64,000 nucleotides of DNA from Fagopyrum homotropicum (taxonomy: Eukaryota; Streptophyta; Magnoliopsida; Caryophyllales; Polygonaceae), in NCBI GenBank assembly GCA_033239125.1, contig BSWB01000006.1, positions 114,684,242 through 114,748,241 of the forward strand. The letters are read 5' to 3'. The position numbers and the translations under genes are program-made. Below, piece after piece: positions 10,801-26,679 of the stretch. The notes beneath the pieces were generated by a model. The model made no database searches and was not told where the DNA came from. It saw only the letters and a program-made list of their open reading frames with translations. Within the stretch, counting starts at the first letter, position 1. Each line of letters begins with the position of its first letter.

Positions 10801-12288
10801 CAGTTCTTCTCCCTAAATGGCGACGGGCAATGCAACTGGAGATCAATGTTGTCCAACAGAACCAAACCTGGGTCATATCCTTCCTCCCACCAAGAAAGAA
10901 GGCAATCGGAAACCGTTGGGTCTACAAAACCAAGTTAAAGGCTTATGGTTTGGTCAAGCGCTACAAAGCCAGACTAGTCGCTCTTGGCAATCGTCAACAA
11001 CAAGGTATCGATTATACGGACATGTTTGCTCCTGTTGCTAAACTCGTCTCGGTTAACATATTTCTCTCAGTTGCGTCGAGCCGTCAATGGGAGCTTCATC
11101 AAATGGATGTCTATAACGCATTTATTCATGGAGACTTACATGAGGACGTGTCCATGAAGGTACCACCTGGATTTACAATCTCCGACTCCACCAAAGTCTG
11201 CAAACTACGTAAATCCTTATACGGCCTCCGGTAGTCCCCACGCAACTGGTTCCAAAAGCTCAGTCAAGTTTTATTCCGCGTAGGTTTTAGTCAATCTCGA
11301 GCAGATTACTCCCTACTTTTCATCGACCAGGCTTATGTCGACGATTTAATAATTACGGGTAATAATCTGCTTCTATTCTTCGCTTTAAACTATACCTCCA
11401 AACTTGTTTCCGTATGAAAGATTTGGGAAGATTACGTTTTCTTCTTGGTATAGAGATTACACAGACTCCACAAGGAATCGTACTCGCTCAACGAAAGTAT
11501 GTGCTCGACATCTTGACCGAAACGGGCACACTTGGCTCCCGCCTAGCAACTTTTCCTATTGAACCAGGGCACGACTTGGCTAAACTCCATTCGGCATACT
11601 TGGATGATCCTGATCGTTACCGACGTCTTGTAGGTAGATTAATCTATCTTACCATCACACATCCGAATCTAACATACTCGGTGCACGTTCTATCTCAATT
11701 CATGCATAAACCGATGATCCACCACTGGAACACAGCCTTACGTGGCTTACGCTATCTTAAAATGAACCCGGGGCAAGGTATTTTGTTATATAATTCTCCA
11801 TCCTTACAAATAAATGCGTATTGTGATTCCGATTATGTTGTGTGTCTGCTAACTCGTCGATCTATAACGGGTTTTATTGTGTTTCTTGGCGAGTCCCCTA
11901 TTTCATGGAAGTCCAAAAGGCAAAATACGGTGTCTAGATCTTCTGCGGAGGATGAGTATCGGGCTATGGCATCTACGACATGCGAAGTTAAATGGATCAA
12001 GTCCCTTCTCAATCCTTGGGAGTACATCATGAGCAACCCATCAACCTATGGTGTGACAACCAAGCGGCCATCCATATTGCTTCTAATCCGGTCTTTCACG
12101 AAAGGACTAAGCACATAGAAGTTGATTGTCATGTTGTCCGTGACGAAATTCTGAAGCACACAATTCGGACTAAACACATCCGTTCCAACAACCAATTGGC
12201 AGACATCTTCACCAAGCCTCTTGGGCACAATCCCTTTCATTTTATTTTGGGAAAGTTGGACATTAATAAGATCCATGCTCCAACTTGA
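7830..12288 (+). pseudogene. Copia 1 gag-pol, broken
   Basis: In order: gag of the UBN2 type (about 7850-8486, YFGRLRRLWDELTAALPS); zinc knuckle CFHCNKTGHVKEQFF (8496), whose last Cys is Phe; protease with LDSGTSFHMTG (about 8850); pre-integrase LWHQRLGHP (about 9244); integrase with RSDNGSEF and QQNGRVVRK (about 9610-9730); serine/proline-rich linker (10161-10688); reverse transcriptase NRWVYKTK to LHQMDVYNAF with YVDD at 11334-11345; RNase H to about 12288. At least six frame breaks or stops (for example TAG 8484-8486 and TAG 11232-11234) make it non-functional. Confidence 0.9.
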
Positions 12289-12295
12289 GGGGGAG

Positions 12296-12472
12296 TGTAA
12301 AGAGAAACAATATATTCCCTAGCATATTCTAGTTACCTTTCTCAGCCTTTCTAGGATATACGTATTTCCTTTATTTTATGTTACCGTTATAGCTAAGTTT
12401 GTATGTATTCCTTATTCCATTATGTAATATTCAGACTCTAATTTTATCAAAAACAAGAACATTGTTCTTTCA
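12296..12472 (+). repeat. Copia 1 3' LTR
   Basis: Same length as the 5' LTR, preceded by the polypurine tract. Ends at TTTCA before the A-rich flank. Confidence 0.9.
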
Positions 12473-12477
12473 AAAAG

Positions 12478-13001
12478 ACAAACATATAGAACTTGTCAAT
12501 TGTTTACTTACACGTTATCAACTACTATTTTCATTAAGTTTACTCGTGACAAAGTTGAATCCTTGATCTCCATTCTTCATAAAAAAAATGCAACTCAATC
12601 GTGTATTAGAGAGCTCCCAATAACAACGATAACTTAACATAAACAGAATTAGGAAAGTTGAATCCATGATGATGGGAATTAAGTTAAAAGAAAAAAATTG
12701 AGACAATAGAATTAGGAAAGAAATTGGCTTGCCTTGCAAACCTTTGGGGGCTTTCTTTGGCAGGGAGAGTATCTGGACAATTTGATCAAATTTACGGAGA
12801 GCTACACAAATTGAACTCTGCAGCATCTCCAGGAACAACTTCATTAGGTGTGGAGAAATTGAGATCTAGGAGATGAAATTAAAGGGGAAGAGAGAGTATA
12901 CCTGGGTCACAGAGTCCATCAAAGAATCGGTTCTATAAGTTGCCAAAAAAGCGAGAGGAAAACATCATACGTAAGATTTCTTCAACGCTTGTAAGAGAAA
13001 C
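12478..13001 (-). pseudogene. Unrecognised host-gene exons captured in Helitron 2
   Basis: Two exon-like minus-strand stretches. One (about 12900-12955) reads ATYRTDSLMDSVTQ before a GTATAC donor. The next (about 12730-12850) reads LQSSICVALRKFDQIVQIL then SLPKKAPKGLQ and ends at a possible GCAAGC donor. I do not recognise the family. The copia 3 element interrupts the upstream side, and 38226-38601 is probably its continuation (promoter or leader). Could be coding of one gene or of two joined pieces. Confidence 0.4.
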
Positions 13002-13117
13002 TACTATAACATGTTCTGTATTTCATTAATTCCACATATTACAACATACAACATGTATATAGATAAGATTATATGTAGATGGGTTATGCTATGGGTTGTT
13101 ATTTATTGGGCTTAGTA
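13002..13117 (-). repeat. Copia 3 3' LTR (116 bp, TA..TA ends)
   Basis: Begins TACTATAACATG and ends GGGCTTAGTA on the plus strand. Same length as 38110-38225. The adjacent CCCCCCTCTCTCC is the polypurine tract on the other strand. Confidence 0.88.
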
Positions 13118-13342
13118 TCCCCCCTCTCTCCAAGCTGGATGAGATTCAGTTTGGAGCGTAAAGCCAAGAAGCGTGGTGCAGATAGGGGTTCAGTTAGGAG
13201 ATCAGCTAGCTGGTCAGTGGAGGTGATGAATTCCACTCTGAGGGACTTTTTTAGCACCTTTTCTCGAACAAAGTGGTAGTCAAGAGATATGTGTTTGATA
13301 CGATGATGGAGGATTGGGTTCATGGTGAGGTAGGTTGCACTT
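13118..13342 (-). pseudogene. Copia 3 RNase H, C-terminal part
   Basis: Reads ATYLTMNPILHHRIKHISLD, YHFVREKVLKKSLRVEFITS and TDQLADLLTEPL, then RFLALRSKLNL. This is the standard end of copia RNase H. The frame is cut at 13342 by the TIR element; the upstream part resumes at 27511 with WCDNLGAT, the duplicated bases lying at both junctions. Confidence 0.85.
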
Positions 13343-14029
13343 AGAGTTGTCAAACGGGGTTGACGGGTCGGGTTATAACAAGCTCGGGTTGGAATTGGGT
13401 TGGGTAAAAAGTAGGCTTGGTTTTTAAACGGTTTGTTTCGGGTCGGGTCGGTTTGGGTCGGGTACCAAATGTTCGGGTTAAAACGGGTTATCGGGTAGCA
13501 TCGGTTCTTTTTGTGGTGTCAAACTGGGTTGACTGGTCGAGTTCGGGTCGGTCAAACGGGTCGATGTGTCATGTTCGGGTCGGGCCAAATGGGTCGACGG
13601 GTCGAGTTCGGGTCGGGTCAAACGAGGTTGGGTTGGAATCGAGTCGGGTATAAATAGGTTTGTTTTTGTTAGCGGGTTGTTTTGGATCGGGTCAATTTGG
13701 GTCGGATACTAGTTGTTCGGGTTGGAACGGGTTATCAGGTAACTTGGTTCTTGGGCCATACCAAATCGGTTTAGTTGGTTCTCGGGTCACTTCAGGCCTG
13801 ATTATTTTTGATTTTTAATGTTTCAAGAGGTGCCAATTAAGGCGGGTCAAGTTCGGTTGGGTCAAAGATGATATGATTTCCTAACATCTTTATTCAGGTC
13901 GGTTTTGGATGGTGCAATTTCTCGAGTTAAATCCAAATTACCTAGTTATGTAAATATTTTTGTCTAATAAAATATGGCATTCGCTAATGATTTTAGTTGG
14001 ATCGGATAATTATTCGCCAATATGATTAG

Positions 14030-15165
14030 TATGGGTGGCAAAACCAATTTGATCCGTCAATCCGGTCTGAAAAATCCATTGACTCGATCCGAAAACCCCG
14101 ATATTTTAGTACCCGTTTGATCCGGTCCGAATCCGATACCGGAGATCTTCTTGGATCACCGGATCGGATACGAATCAGGGTTTTAGGCATCCGAATATCC
14201 ACGGATATCCGAATAATCTTGGATATCCTCCTATTCGGATACTCACGGATCATTGGCTCACCGGATATCCATGGATAATCTGATATCCAAATATATGTGG
14301 ATCATCGGATTCATCGCCTCATCGGATCGTCTTACACATCCGAGTACCCGTTTTGTTTTATGAAGAATAAATCAACATTGTATGTACTAATGTTTGTATT
14401 TAAAAATATATGTATTTAATGGGAAAATATTTCAGTTAGGCAAAACAATGAATTAATAATGTTAATTTGTTACAACTTAATAACTTATGGATACTTGGTT
14501 ACTTCATAAGTTCATAATAATCTTTTATTATAAGTGGGTCTGGTTTTATAATATTATTTCTTATAAATATGATTGTAATTTGGTCTTAATAATAATCTTT
14601 TAATAGAAGTTGGTCTCCTTCAAATGAATAAATGTCTATAATAATCTTTAATTATAAGCTAGTCTCGTACTCTCGTTTTCAGATATAGTTATAAAATGTA
14701 AAAATATAGATATTTATTGTTTTAACACCTTATTTTTATTTTCTTATTATAACGTACTTTAATATTCTATTTTTTAATCATCTATATGATTATGACTTTT
14801 ACTTTGATTTTGTTTTTTGCCTTTTAATTATTTTTTCATTACATTTTGTGATAAACAAAGTAGAAAATACATATCCGGATCAAACGGATATCCGGATCCG
14901 GCTAAATCATTTATTCATATTCAGATCAAGAGGATATCCGGATCAATCTGGTCAAACAAAAGTCATTCGGATCGTCCGGATATCGGTGGATAGTAATCCA
15001 ATCCGATCCAACCAAATCATTTCGCATACTATATTTTGGTATCCAGATAAGCCGAACATCCGGATAATTATCCGATCCGATATTGAGAAAAATGTCGGAT
15101 ATCCAACCAAATACGGATCGGAATGGATATCCGAATCTAAAAAGGGAGATATTTAACACGTGTGA
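14030..15165. repeat. Degenerate GGATATCCG self-complementary repeat blocks
   Basis: Two blocks, 14030-14350 and 14865-15140, are made of variants of ATCCGGATATCCG, which is its own reverse complement. The left block opens with GGGTGGCAAAACC, a type of start seen in plant DNA transposons. The AT-rich centre (14360-14860) has no gene. Probably subterminal repeats of a further nested DNA element; no matching right TIR was found. Confidence 0.45.
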
Positions 15166-15402
15166 TCATTACAATTATCTCGATAATTATGACTAGTGAA
15201 TAAGAAATATAATTTATGAAAATATAAGAAATTTATTAAGACTAAAAAGGGAAGAGAATATTGAAAAACAAAACACAATTATTAGTATTTTTGATATAAG
15301 CCGTTTATCTTCTTCCTTTGCTTATCACTAAATGCTTTTATATTGATATTTTTTAATTAATCTAATTTAATATTCATTAAAATGTCTTTATTATTATTAT
15401 TA

Positions 15403-15434
<32 letters not shown>

Positions 15435-15437
15435 GTT

Positions 15438-15505
<68 letters not shown>

Positions 15506-16320
15506 CTTCTACTTCATTTAGCTAATTGTCTCTACCAAGGGTTAATATTAACCAAAAATATTTCATTACATTATTTTTATCTTAAGAAATTAAAGTAATC
15601 TATGCTTATTCAATTAATCAAAGTAATCTAATAAAAACAAAATATAATATGAGGGTGTGAGAGCAAATGTAACTAATATTGAATGAATTAAAATGTATAA
15701 AATTATCTTTCTTATTCTCTAACCTTAATTTACCAGGAGATCTCAATATTTAAACTTATCTTTCTTATTTTGTAACCTTAATTTGCAATTTGCTGAAAGA
15801 TCTTAACATTTAAATTTTATGAATATAAAAAAGTAATACTATTAAATAGGAAATAAATAATAAATATATCTATTTAGTATTTTTAAATCCATTCAATATT
15901 GGTTACATTTGTTCTCTGTTTTATTTTTTTAGATTATTTTGATTAAATAAACATAAATTACTTTGATTTATTAAGATAAAAATAATGTATTTAACATATT
16001 CTTTGTTAATATTAACCTTTGATCGACAATTATCTAAATGAAGCAAAATGATTTTTTTAAATGTCAATAAAACAATAATACAGAAAGTTTAATTTTTATA
16101 CAATTAGATTAAATGAAAATATCGATACAAAACATCCATAAATGTTAGTGATTAGCAAAGGAGGAGACAATACTTATATGGAAATATTAGATTTTTTATT
16201 TTATCAATATTAGCTTTCCTTTTAGTACTATTAAATTTATTATATTTTCATAAATTATTTGTCTTATTCAATAGCCATAATTATCAAGATGATCTTAATT
16301 ATAACTATCAAAAAATAATT
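15166..16320. repeat. Foldback (long inverted repeat) element
   Basis: Sequences at 15180-15252, 15301-15367 and 15535-15690 pair in inverted order with 16216-16287, 16103-16175 and 15885-16023. The two arms are therefore about 450-530 bases each around a centre near 15790. Arms are imperfect and AT-rich. A TTA microsatellite in the left arm has no partner in the right arm. Confidence 0.75.
15390..15507. repeat. (TTA)n microsatellite
   Basis: About 118 bases of TTA/ATT triplets with a few interruptions (ATC, GTT, TTT). Confidence 0.95.
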
Positions 16321-17453
16321 ATCAAGATGTCTCAACCTTTAAACTTAATCAACGGTTTGTTGGAGATTTGAGCTAAGTCTTCATTGTAACCGTTGAGCTT
16401 GTCATGAGACAAGGTGCAATGAGTTGTTCACATGTGTGTCACTATGGTCCGGGTTGCGGGAGGCAAGCCATGTGACCGGCACTAAGAACAAGTAGTATTA
16501 TAAGGGGAGTCGAATCAAAGCAAGGTGATTCACGACAAGGTCAACTTGTGCTAGATTTTCGAAGACCGACTTTTGAGGCTTTTTAGCCACATTTTATCGC
16601 ACACCTTTGGTTCTTAGGCCTTATATTTGCTAAAGAATATGTGGTTAAAAATTGGGAGCAATCCAAGCTCAAATGCTTAGTGCATGTCAATGAAGCAGCT
16701 AGTGAGCTTCTTAAGGAGCTACACTAGCTTGAGCTGAGATGTTGAGTATTTGAGGATTTTGGAGCTTACCCTAGCTATATTAAAGTGAATGAAGCTCATT
16801 GGAAGTGTTTGGACCAAGAAAAATAAGCTAGCTCTAAGCTAGCTCCGGGGAGCGGTTTTGGGCTCCCTATGTGGGCCTCGGGCCTTGGGCTTTCTAGGGC
16901 TTCAAGGCCCATCTTCCAAGTAACTTCCAAGTAACTTCCATAACCGATTTTAACCGCTTTTAACTCCCCAAAACCGTGGCCCCCTATGCCTATAAAAGGA
17001 GAGTCATTTGCACTTGATTCTACATTCGTTTTTGCAATAAAGCTTTTAGTTCCATTGTATTGACATTGTATAGGCCTTCTTATAAGCTTGTTTGCAAAAC
17101 TCGAAAGACCAGTATAGTTCCTTTGTATTGACAAAGGATAGGCATCCATCTTAATTTGGTTTTGTATTGACAAAACCTAGGTATACCCTTTCTACAAAGT
17201 AAGACAAGTAAGTCTCTTACTTAGTCTTTGTAACGTGTAACGTTTTATCCCACTAAGGTATTTGGATATTTCCAGTGTAGGGGAGAATACACTTAGAAGT
17301 AAAATTCATTTATGAGTGACTCATTACATGATCCAAGTCAATGATTTTAACATATAACAACCGATTTATAAGACGTGTAATTGAACTTAACTTCTATTAG
17401 AGTTTTGTCTACTCCTTTTCGGAGATTACAAACTCTTGGTTGAGTTTTGTCTA

Positions 17454-20297
<2,844 letters not shown>

Positions 20298-20500
20298 GTC
20301 TACTCTTTTGGAGACTACAAACTCTTGATTGAGTTTTGTCTACTCCTTTGTGGAGATTACAAACTCTTGGTTGAGTTTTGTCTACTCCTTTGGAGATTAC
20401 AAAATCTTGATTGGGTTTTGTCTACTCCTTTGTGGAGATTACAAACTCTTGGTTGGATTTTGTCTACTCCTTTGTGGAGATTACAAACCCTTGGTTAATA
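20298..20500 (+). repeat. About 40-bp minisatellite in copia 2 LTR
   Basis: Units of about 40 bases beginning GTTTTGTCTACTCCTTTG, with GGAGATTACAAACTCTTGG, are repeated about five times here (starting at 17398 before the solo LTR) and about six times at 26310-26550 in the 3' LTR. Repeat-derived frames of FVYSF.EITN type are not genes. Confidence 0.85.
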
Positions 20501-20699
20501 ACTTGTTTTTAGTTCAAGATAATTATATTAATTTGTTTGGCAATTGGGAGAACCTTCTACTCACATAAGTGAGACTACGGCCCTTTGGTCTAAAACCGGA
20601 CACCGAAATTCCAACAATCTTCTAAGTGTATTCATTGTTAATTGTTTTGTAGGATTGGATTGATCAATACTGAGTAAGACGTTAATGACAGAAATGACT

Positions 20700-23600
20700 T
20701 CTCGTTTTGGGAAGTTGGATAAGTTTGAGGGTGTAGACTTTAGGAGGTGACAAAAGAAAATGCACTTCCTCTTGACTACACTAAAAGTCGCTTATGTACT
20801 CACTACACCTAGACCGGCCGAGCCGGTTGATGATATGGTGGAGGAGATAGAGGTTGTCCGACGAAGGAGCAAATTGGATAATGATGACTACATATGTCGT
20901 GATCATATTCTCAATGGCATGAGTGATGCATTGTTTGATGTCTACCAAAGTGTAGAGTCATCAACATCAATGTGGGATCAACTGGAGTCTAAGTACATGG
21001 TGGAGGATGCTTCATCTCGCAAATCCTTAGTCTCGGATTTTAACTCATATAAAGTGGTGGACTCAAGGCCGGTAATGGAACAATACAATGAATTGCTCCG
21101 GATTCTTGGGAGGTTCACTCAGCATGCTATGCATATGGATGAGACCATTGTGATTTTGTCTATAATGGATAAGCTCCCCCCTTCTTGGAAGGACTTCCGC
21201 CATGTGCTAAAGCACAAGAAGGAAGAACTCACGTTGGTGGAACTTGGCTCTCACCTTCAAATTGAACAAGGTCTTAAGGCACAAGAAGGGGAACTCAAGA
21301 AGGAGGATAAAACTTCTACTTCCCACGAGGCCAACATGATGGATGGCAAGGGCAAAAGGAAGAGGATCAAAGGAAAGGACAAAGACAAGAACAAGGGAAA
21401 TAAGTCCAAGAAGTCCAAGAAGGATAATATTGACAAGAAACCAAAAGGTTCTTGTTGGAAGTGTGCAAGTGTGGCCACTTCAAGCGGGATTGCAAGGCTA
21501 AGGACAATGGATCCAAGGGTGGAGGTCAAAGTGGCCAAAACCCCTCAAACCAAGGTGACTCACTTATGAGTCTTGATTCTAACTTTGATATAAATTCTTA
21601 TTTGAATTATGTGTCATTGACTTTTGAATGTTTGTCCATGCAGAATGATGACCTTGGATGGTGGGTGGACTCGGGTGCAACAACTCATGTTTGTAAAGAT
21701 CGGCGTTGGTTCAAGACATACGATGTTGCTAACGATGGAGCACTCATACATATGGGAAACGAGTCTACCACCCTGTTCTAGGAAGAGGACGGGTTGATCT
21801 ATACTTCACAAGTGGCAAGACTCTAGTCTTGTCAAATGTACTACATGCACCGGCCATTAGAAAGAATGTGGTTTCTGGTGGTGTACTCAATAGGCTTGGC
21901 TTCAAACAAGTCATAGAAGCCGACCGCTATGTATTATCTAGGAGAAGAACATTTGTAGGCTTTGGCCATTGGAACAATAATATGTTTCTTCTCTCTTTAT
22001 GTAATAAACTTTCTAATAGTAAAATAAACAAGAACAGTTTATTTACATTGTCTTCTTCTTCTTCTTCTTCTTCTTCTTCTTCTTCTTCTTCTTCTTCCAA
22101 TTGTGACTTTGTTAAATGGCATGCACGACTTGGACATGTTCATTTTAAGCGTATGAATGACATGACTAAGGATGGTAGTTTACCTAAACTTGACTTGCCA
22201 AAAGAAAAGTGTAAAACGTGCATGTTGACCAAGATAATAAGACTTCCATTTCCTAGAGTTGAAAGAGAACAATCAATGCTCGACTTAGTCCACTCGGATC
22301 TAGGCGACTTCCACTCTACTCCTTCATTAGGAAAGAAGAAGTATTACGTAACATTCATAGATGATTACTCTAGGTATTTTTACGTATATCTACTCTTTGC
22401 AAAGAGTGACGCCTTAGACAAATTCTATGTATTCAAGAATGAATCTGAGTTGCAACAAGGTACCTTAATAAAAAGACTACGCACGGATCGTGGTGGTGAA
22501 TTTATGGATAAGGAATAGTTTAAGAGAGTCGGAATCATACATGAGATCACGTCACCTTGCACACTACAATCAAATGGTGTGGCCGAACGAAAGAACCGAG
22601 TGCTTAAAGAGATGGTCAATGCCATGTTGTCTTACTCGGCTCTTAAGAATTCGTTTTGGGGTGAAGCTATGCTCACGGCAAACTACTTGCTTAATCGTGT
22701 TCCAAACAAAAGAAGCAAGAAGATTCCTTACGAACTATGGTTCAAAAGGAAGCCAAACCTACATTACTTACGAGTTTGGGGATGTCAAGCCATAGTAAGG
22801 CTAAATGACAACAAACGTAAGACTTTAGGTGAAAGAAGTGTTGAGTGTGTGTTCATTGGCTATGCCGAACACTCTAAAGCTTATAGGTTCTATGTGATAG
22901 AACCAAATGACTTCATCTCGGTTAATACCGTAATAGAGTCTAGGGATGCCATCTTTGATGAAGATCGCTTCACCTCGGCTCCTAGGCCTAGGAAAGTGAT
23001 CAACATGACCTTAGATGAGGAATACCCAAACAAGCATAATAGGACTCAAGATATATCCTGGCAAGCGTCCCACGGGCTTGACTTGCCAGAGATTTCTCCT
23101 ATGAGCACTAATTTGTCCCAAAAATCGATTTTCCAAGTGTTCTTGGTTGAAGGGTCAAGGGATAATGAAATGGATCGTCACTCTTACTTTCATATAGATG
23201 AGGATCCAAAGACATTTGACGAGGCCATGAAGTCTCAAGATGTTGCCTTTTGGAAGGAAGCAATCCAAGAAGAGATGGACTCCATTATGGGTAACCATAC
23301 ATGGGAGTTAGCCGACCTTCCTTCCGGTTGCAAACCTTTGGGATGCAAATGGATCTTCAAGAGGAAAATGAAAGTTGACGGTTCCATTGACAAGTTTAAA
23401 GCACGCTTGGTCATCTAAGGCTTTAGACAAAGGGAAGGTGTCGATTACTTTGATACATATGCTCTGGTGGCTAGGATTACAACCATTAGGTTATTAATAG
23501 CTATGGCGGCTATACATAATCTAGTGATTCATCAAATGGATGTCAAGATAGCATTCCTTAATGGTGGTCTAGATGAGGAAGTGTATATGAGACAACCTGA

Positions 23601-24741
23601 AGGGTTTGTTTTAAAAGGACAAGAGCACAAAGTGTGTCGCTTGGTCAAATCCTTGTATGGACTAAAGCAAGCTCCAAAACAATGGCATCAAAAGTTTGAT
23701 GATGTCGTATTGTCAAATGGATTTAAGATAAATCAAGCTGACAAGTGTGTCTATAGTAAGTTTGATCATACCGGTCAAGGTGTGATCATATGCTTATATG
23801 TTAATGACATGTTGATCTTTGGAACAAACCAAAAACAAGTAGATCTCACTAAGGATTTCTTGTCCACTAAGTTTTCTATGAAAGACTTAGGTGAGGCGGA
23901 TGTGATTCTAGGCATAAGAATCAAACGTGATGCTAAAGGCTTAAGCCTCACACAATCACATTACATTGAGAAGATTGTCAAACGCTTCCAATGTGATAAA
24001 AGTTTAACTTTTAGTACTCCTATGGACTCAAGTGAGAAGTTGATGCCAAACCAAGGATCAGCTGTCTCTCAACTTGAGTATGCACAAGTAATAGGATGTT
24101 GCATGTATGCAATGACTAGCACTAGGCCAGATATTGATTTTGCTGTTGGTAAATTGAGTAGGTACATAAGTTGTCCTAGCTCACAACACTGGAAGGCACT
24201 AAGGCGTGTGCTTAGGTACCTCAAGGGGACCATGGGTTTTGGCATCTTGTACAGTAAGTATCCTTCAGTGATAGAAGGCTACTCGGATGCGTCATGGATC
24301 ACTAATCTAGATGATCACTCATCCACCATAGGATGGGTTTTCTTGTTAGGTGGTGGTGCCATTTCATGGGCTTCAAAGAAGCAAACATGCATCACAACCT
24401 CGACCATGGAGTCCGAGTTTGTGGCACTTGCCACTGCCGGTAAGGAAGCTGAATGGCAAAGAAATTTGGTTCTAGAAATTCCTCTATGGCCAAAACCGGT
24501 TTCTCCTATCTCAATTCATTTTAATAGTGCAACTACGTTGGCTAAAGCTTATAGTCAAACGTACAATGGGAAACCAAGACATCTTGGTGTGAGACATAGC
24601 TCGGTTAGAGAGCTCATAACTCACGGTATAGTATCGGTCGATTTTGTGAGAACACACAATAATCTAGCCGACCACTTAACCAAGAGCTTGGCTAGGGACT
24701 TAGTTCAGAAGTCAGCCAAGGGGATGGGGTTAACAACCTAA
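20700..24741 (+). pseudogene. Copia 2 gag-pol, few lesions
   Basis: Gag (about 20690-21450) ends in a lysine-rich tract and a zinc knuckle CGHFKRDC broken by a frameshift near 21465. Then protease WWVDSGATTHVC (about 21660), pre-integrase WHARLGHVHF (about 22118), integrase HSDLGDF, RTDRGGEF and NGVAERKN (22290-22600), reverse transcriptase (about 23240-24000) and RNase H (about 24270-24740). Lesions: TGA near 20748, TAG 22516-22518, TAA 23416-23418, a break near 21781, and YVDD changed to YVND (23797-23808), which removes a catalytic Asp. A (TCT)n run at about 22050-22097 adds a serine tract before the integrase. Otherwise the frame is long and well kept, so decay is moderate. Confidence 0.92.
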
Positions 24742-25278
24742 ATTGGAAATGACTTGTCGTGGGACACCCAATTTGCCTATGGCTTGATGTCTTAGGCGAA
24801 TTCAATGAGGAAAGCCCATTCCAAGAAGTTGTGAGCATAAAATGTCCATCCAAGGTAATGCTCTGTGCCTATATAATATGTATAGTTTGAAATTTTTATT
24901 TCTTAACAACTCTTTTGAAAAATTGCAATTATAGGTACAAGATCAAAATAGAGTTGGCTGCGTGAACGTGAAGTGTCAAGGCTTCTTCAAGGGAGTAGAT
25001 AGTCGACTCACCTATATGTTCATTAGAGGATTAGGACACAATAGCCTATAAAAGTGTCATTTATTTTTAAAGGAAATGTAAATTTCGTGTATGTTGCCTT
25101 CATGTAATTAAACAAGTTAAGTGGTTCAATCCATTAGGACACCACAATTCTTTAGTGCAGAATGTGTAATTATACTAATTCAATAAACTCAATCGAAAGA
25201 TATTTATGATTATGCGAATATTTTGTTTGGATGTATGTCTATTAAAAGTTTCTGGACTTTGCTCAAATGGGGGAGGAA

Positions 25279-26679
25279 TGTTGGAGATTTGGGCTAAGTC
25301 TTCATTGTAACCGTTGAGCTTGTCTTGAGACAAGGTGCAATGATTTGTTCACATGTGTGTCACTATGGTCCGGGTTGCGGGAGGCAAGCCATGTGACCGG
25401 CACTAAGAACAACTAGTATTATAAGGGGAGTCGAATCAAAGCAAGGTGATTCACGACAAGGTCAACTTGTGCTAGATTTTAGAAGGCCGACGTTTGGGGC
25501 TTTTTAGCCACATTTGATCGTCACACCTTTGGTTCTTAGGCCTTATATTGGCTAAATAATATGTGGTTAAAATTGGGAGCAATCCAAGCTCAAATGCTTA
25601 GTGTATGTCAATGAAGCAGCTAGTGAGCTTCTTAAGGAGCTACACTAGCTTGAGCTGAGATGTTGAGTATTTGAGGATCTTGGAGCTTACCTTAGCTATA
25701 TTAAAGTGAATGAAGCTCATTGGAAGTGTTTGGACCAAAAAAAATAAGCTAGCTCTAAGCTAGCTCCGGGGAGCGGTTTTGGGCTCCCTATGTGGGCCTC
25801 GGGCCTTGGGCTTTCTAGGGCTTCAAGGCTCATCTTCCAAGTAACTTCCGTAACTGATTTTAACCGCTTTTAACTCCCCAAAACCGTGCCCCCTATGCCT
25901 ATAAAAGGGAGAGCCATTTGCACTTGATTCTACATTCGTTTTTGCAAAAATATAGCTTTTAGTTCCATTGTATTGACATTGTATAGACCTTCTTATAAGC
26001 TTGTTTGCAAAACTCAAAAGACTAGTATAGTTCCTTTGTATTGACAAAGGATAAGCATCCATCTTAGTTTGGTTTTATATTGACAAAACCTAGGAATACC
26101 TTTCTACAAAATAAGACAAGTAAGTCTCTTACTTAGTCTTTGTAACGTGTAACGTTTTATCCCACTGAGGTATTTGGATATTCCCGGTGTAGGGGAGAAT
26201 ACACTTAGAAGGAAAATTCATTTATGAATGACTCATTACATTATCCAAGTCAATGGTTTTAACATATAACAACCGGTTTTTAAGACGTGTAATTGAACTT
26301 AACTTCTATTAGAGTTTTGTCTACTCCTTTTCGGAGATTACAAACTCTTGGTTGAGTTTTGTCTACTCCTTTGGAGACTACAAAGTCTTGATTGAGTTTT
26401 GTCTACTCCTTTGTGGAGATTATAAACTCTTGGTTGAGTTTTGTCTACTCCTTTGGAGACTACAAACTCTTAATTGGGTTTTGTCTACTCCTTTGTAGAG
26501 ATTACAAACTCTTGGTTGGGTTTTGTCTACTCCTTTGTGAAGATTACAAACCCTTGTTTAATAACTTGTTTTTAGTTAAAGATAATTATATTAATTTGTT
26601 TGGAAATTGGGAGAACCGTCTACTCACATAAGTGAGACTACGGCCCTTTGATCTAAAACCGGACACTGAAATTCCAACA
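25279..26679 (+). repeat. Copia 2 3' LTR
   Basis: 1401 bases, begins TGTTGGAGATTTGGG and ends ATTCCAACA before the CGGTT duplication. Contains the same minisatellite (26310-26550). Confidence 0.92.

Larger units (their letters stand above)
7503..12472 (+). mobile_element. Ty1-copia element 1, complete but decayed
   Basis: Two 177-bp LTRs (7503-7679 and 12296-12472) flank a primer-binding site, gag-pol and a polypurine tract (about 12285-12295, TTGAGGGGGAG). Flanking bases AAAAC (7498-7502) and AAAAG (12473-12477) look like a worn target duplication. Short LTRs and this gag suggest the Ale/Retrofit group (inferred). It landed in the pyrimidine tract just before the acceptor AG of the captured ARF-GAP fragment. 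Confidence 0.9.

Noticed and set aside
20329..20568. Overlapping frames of the type FVYSFVEITN and their twin at 26392-26631
   Set aside because: They translate a 40-bp minisatellite in the copia 2 LTRs; frame and length follow repeat number.
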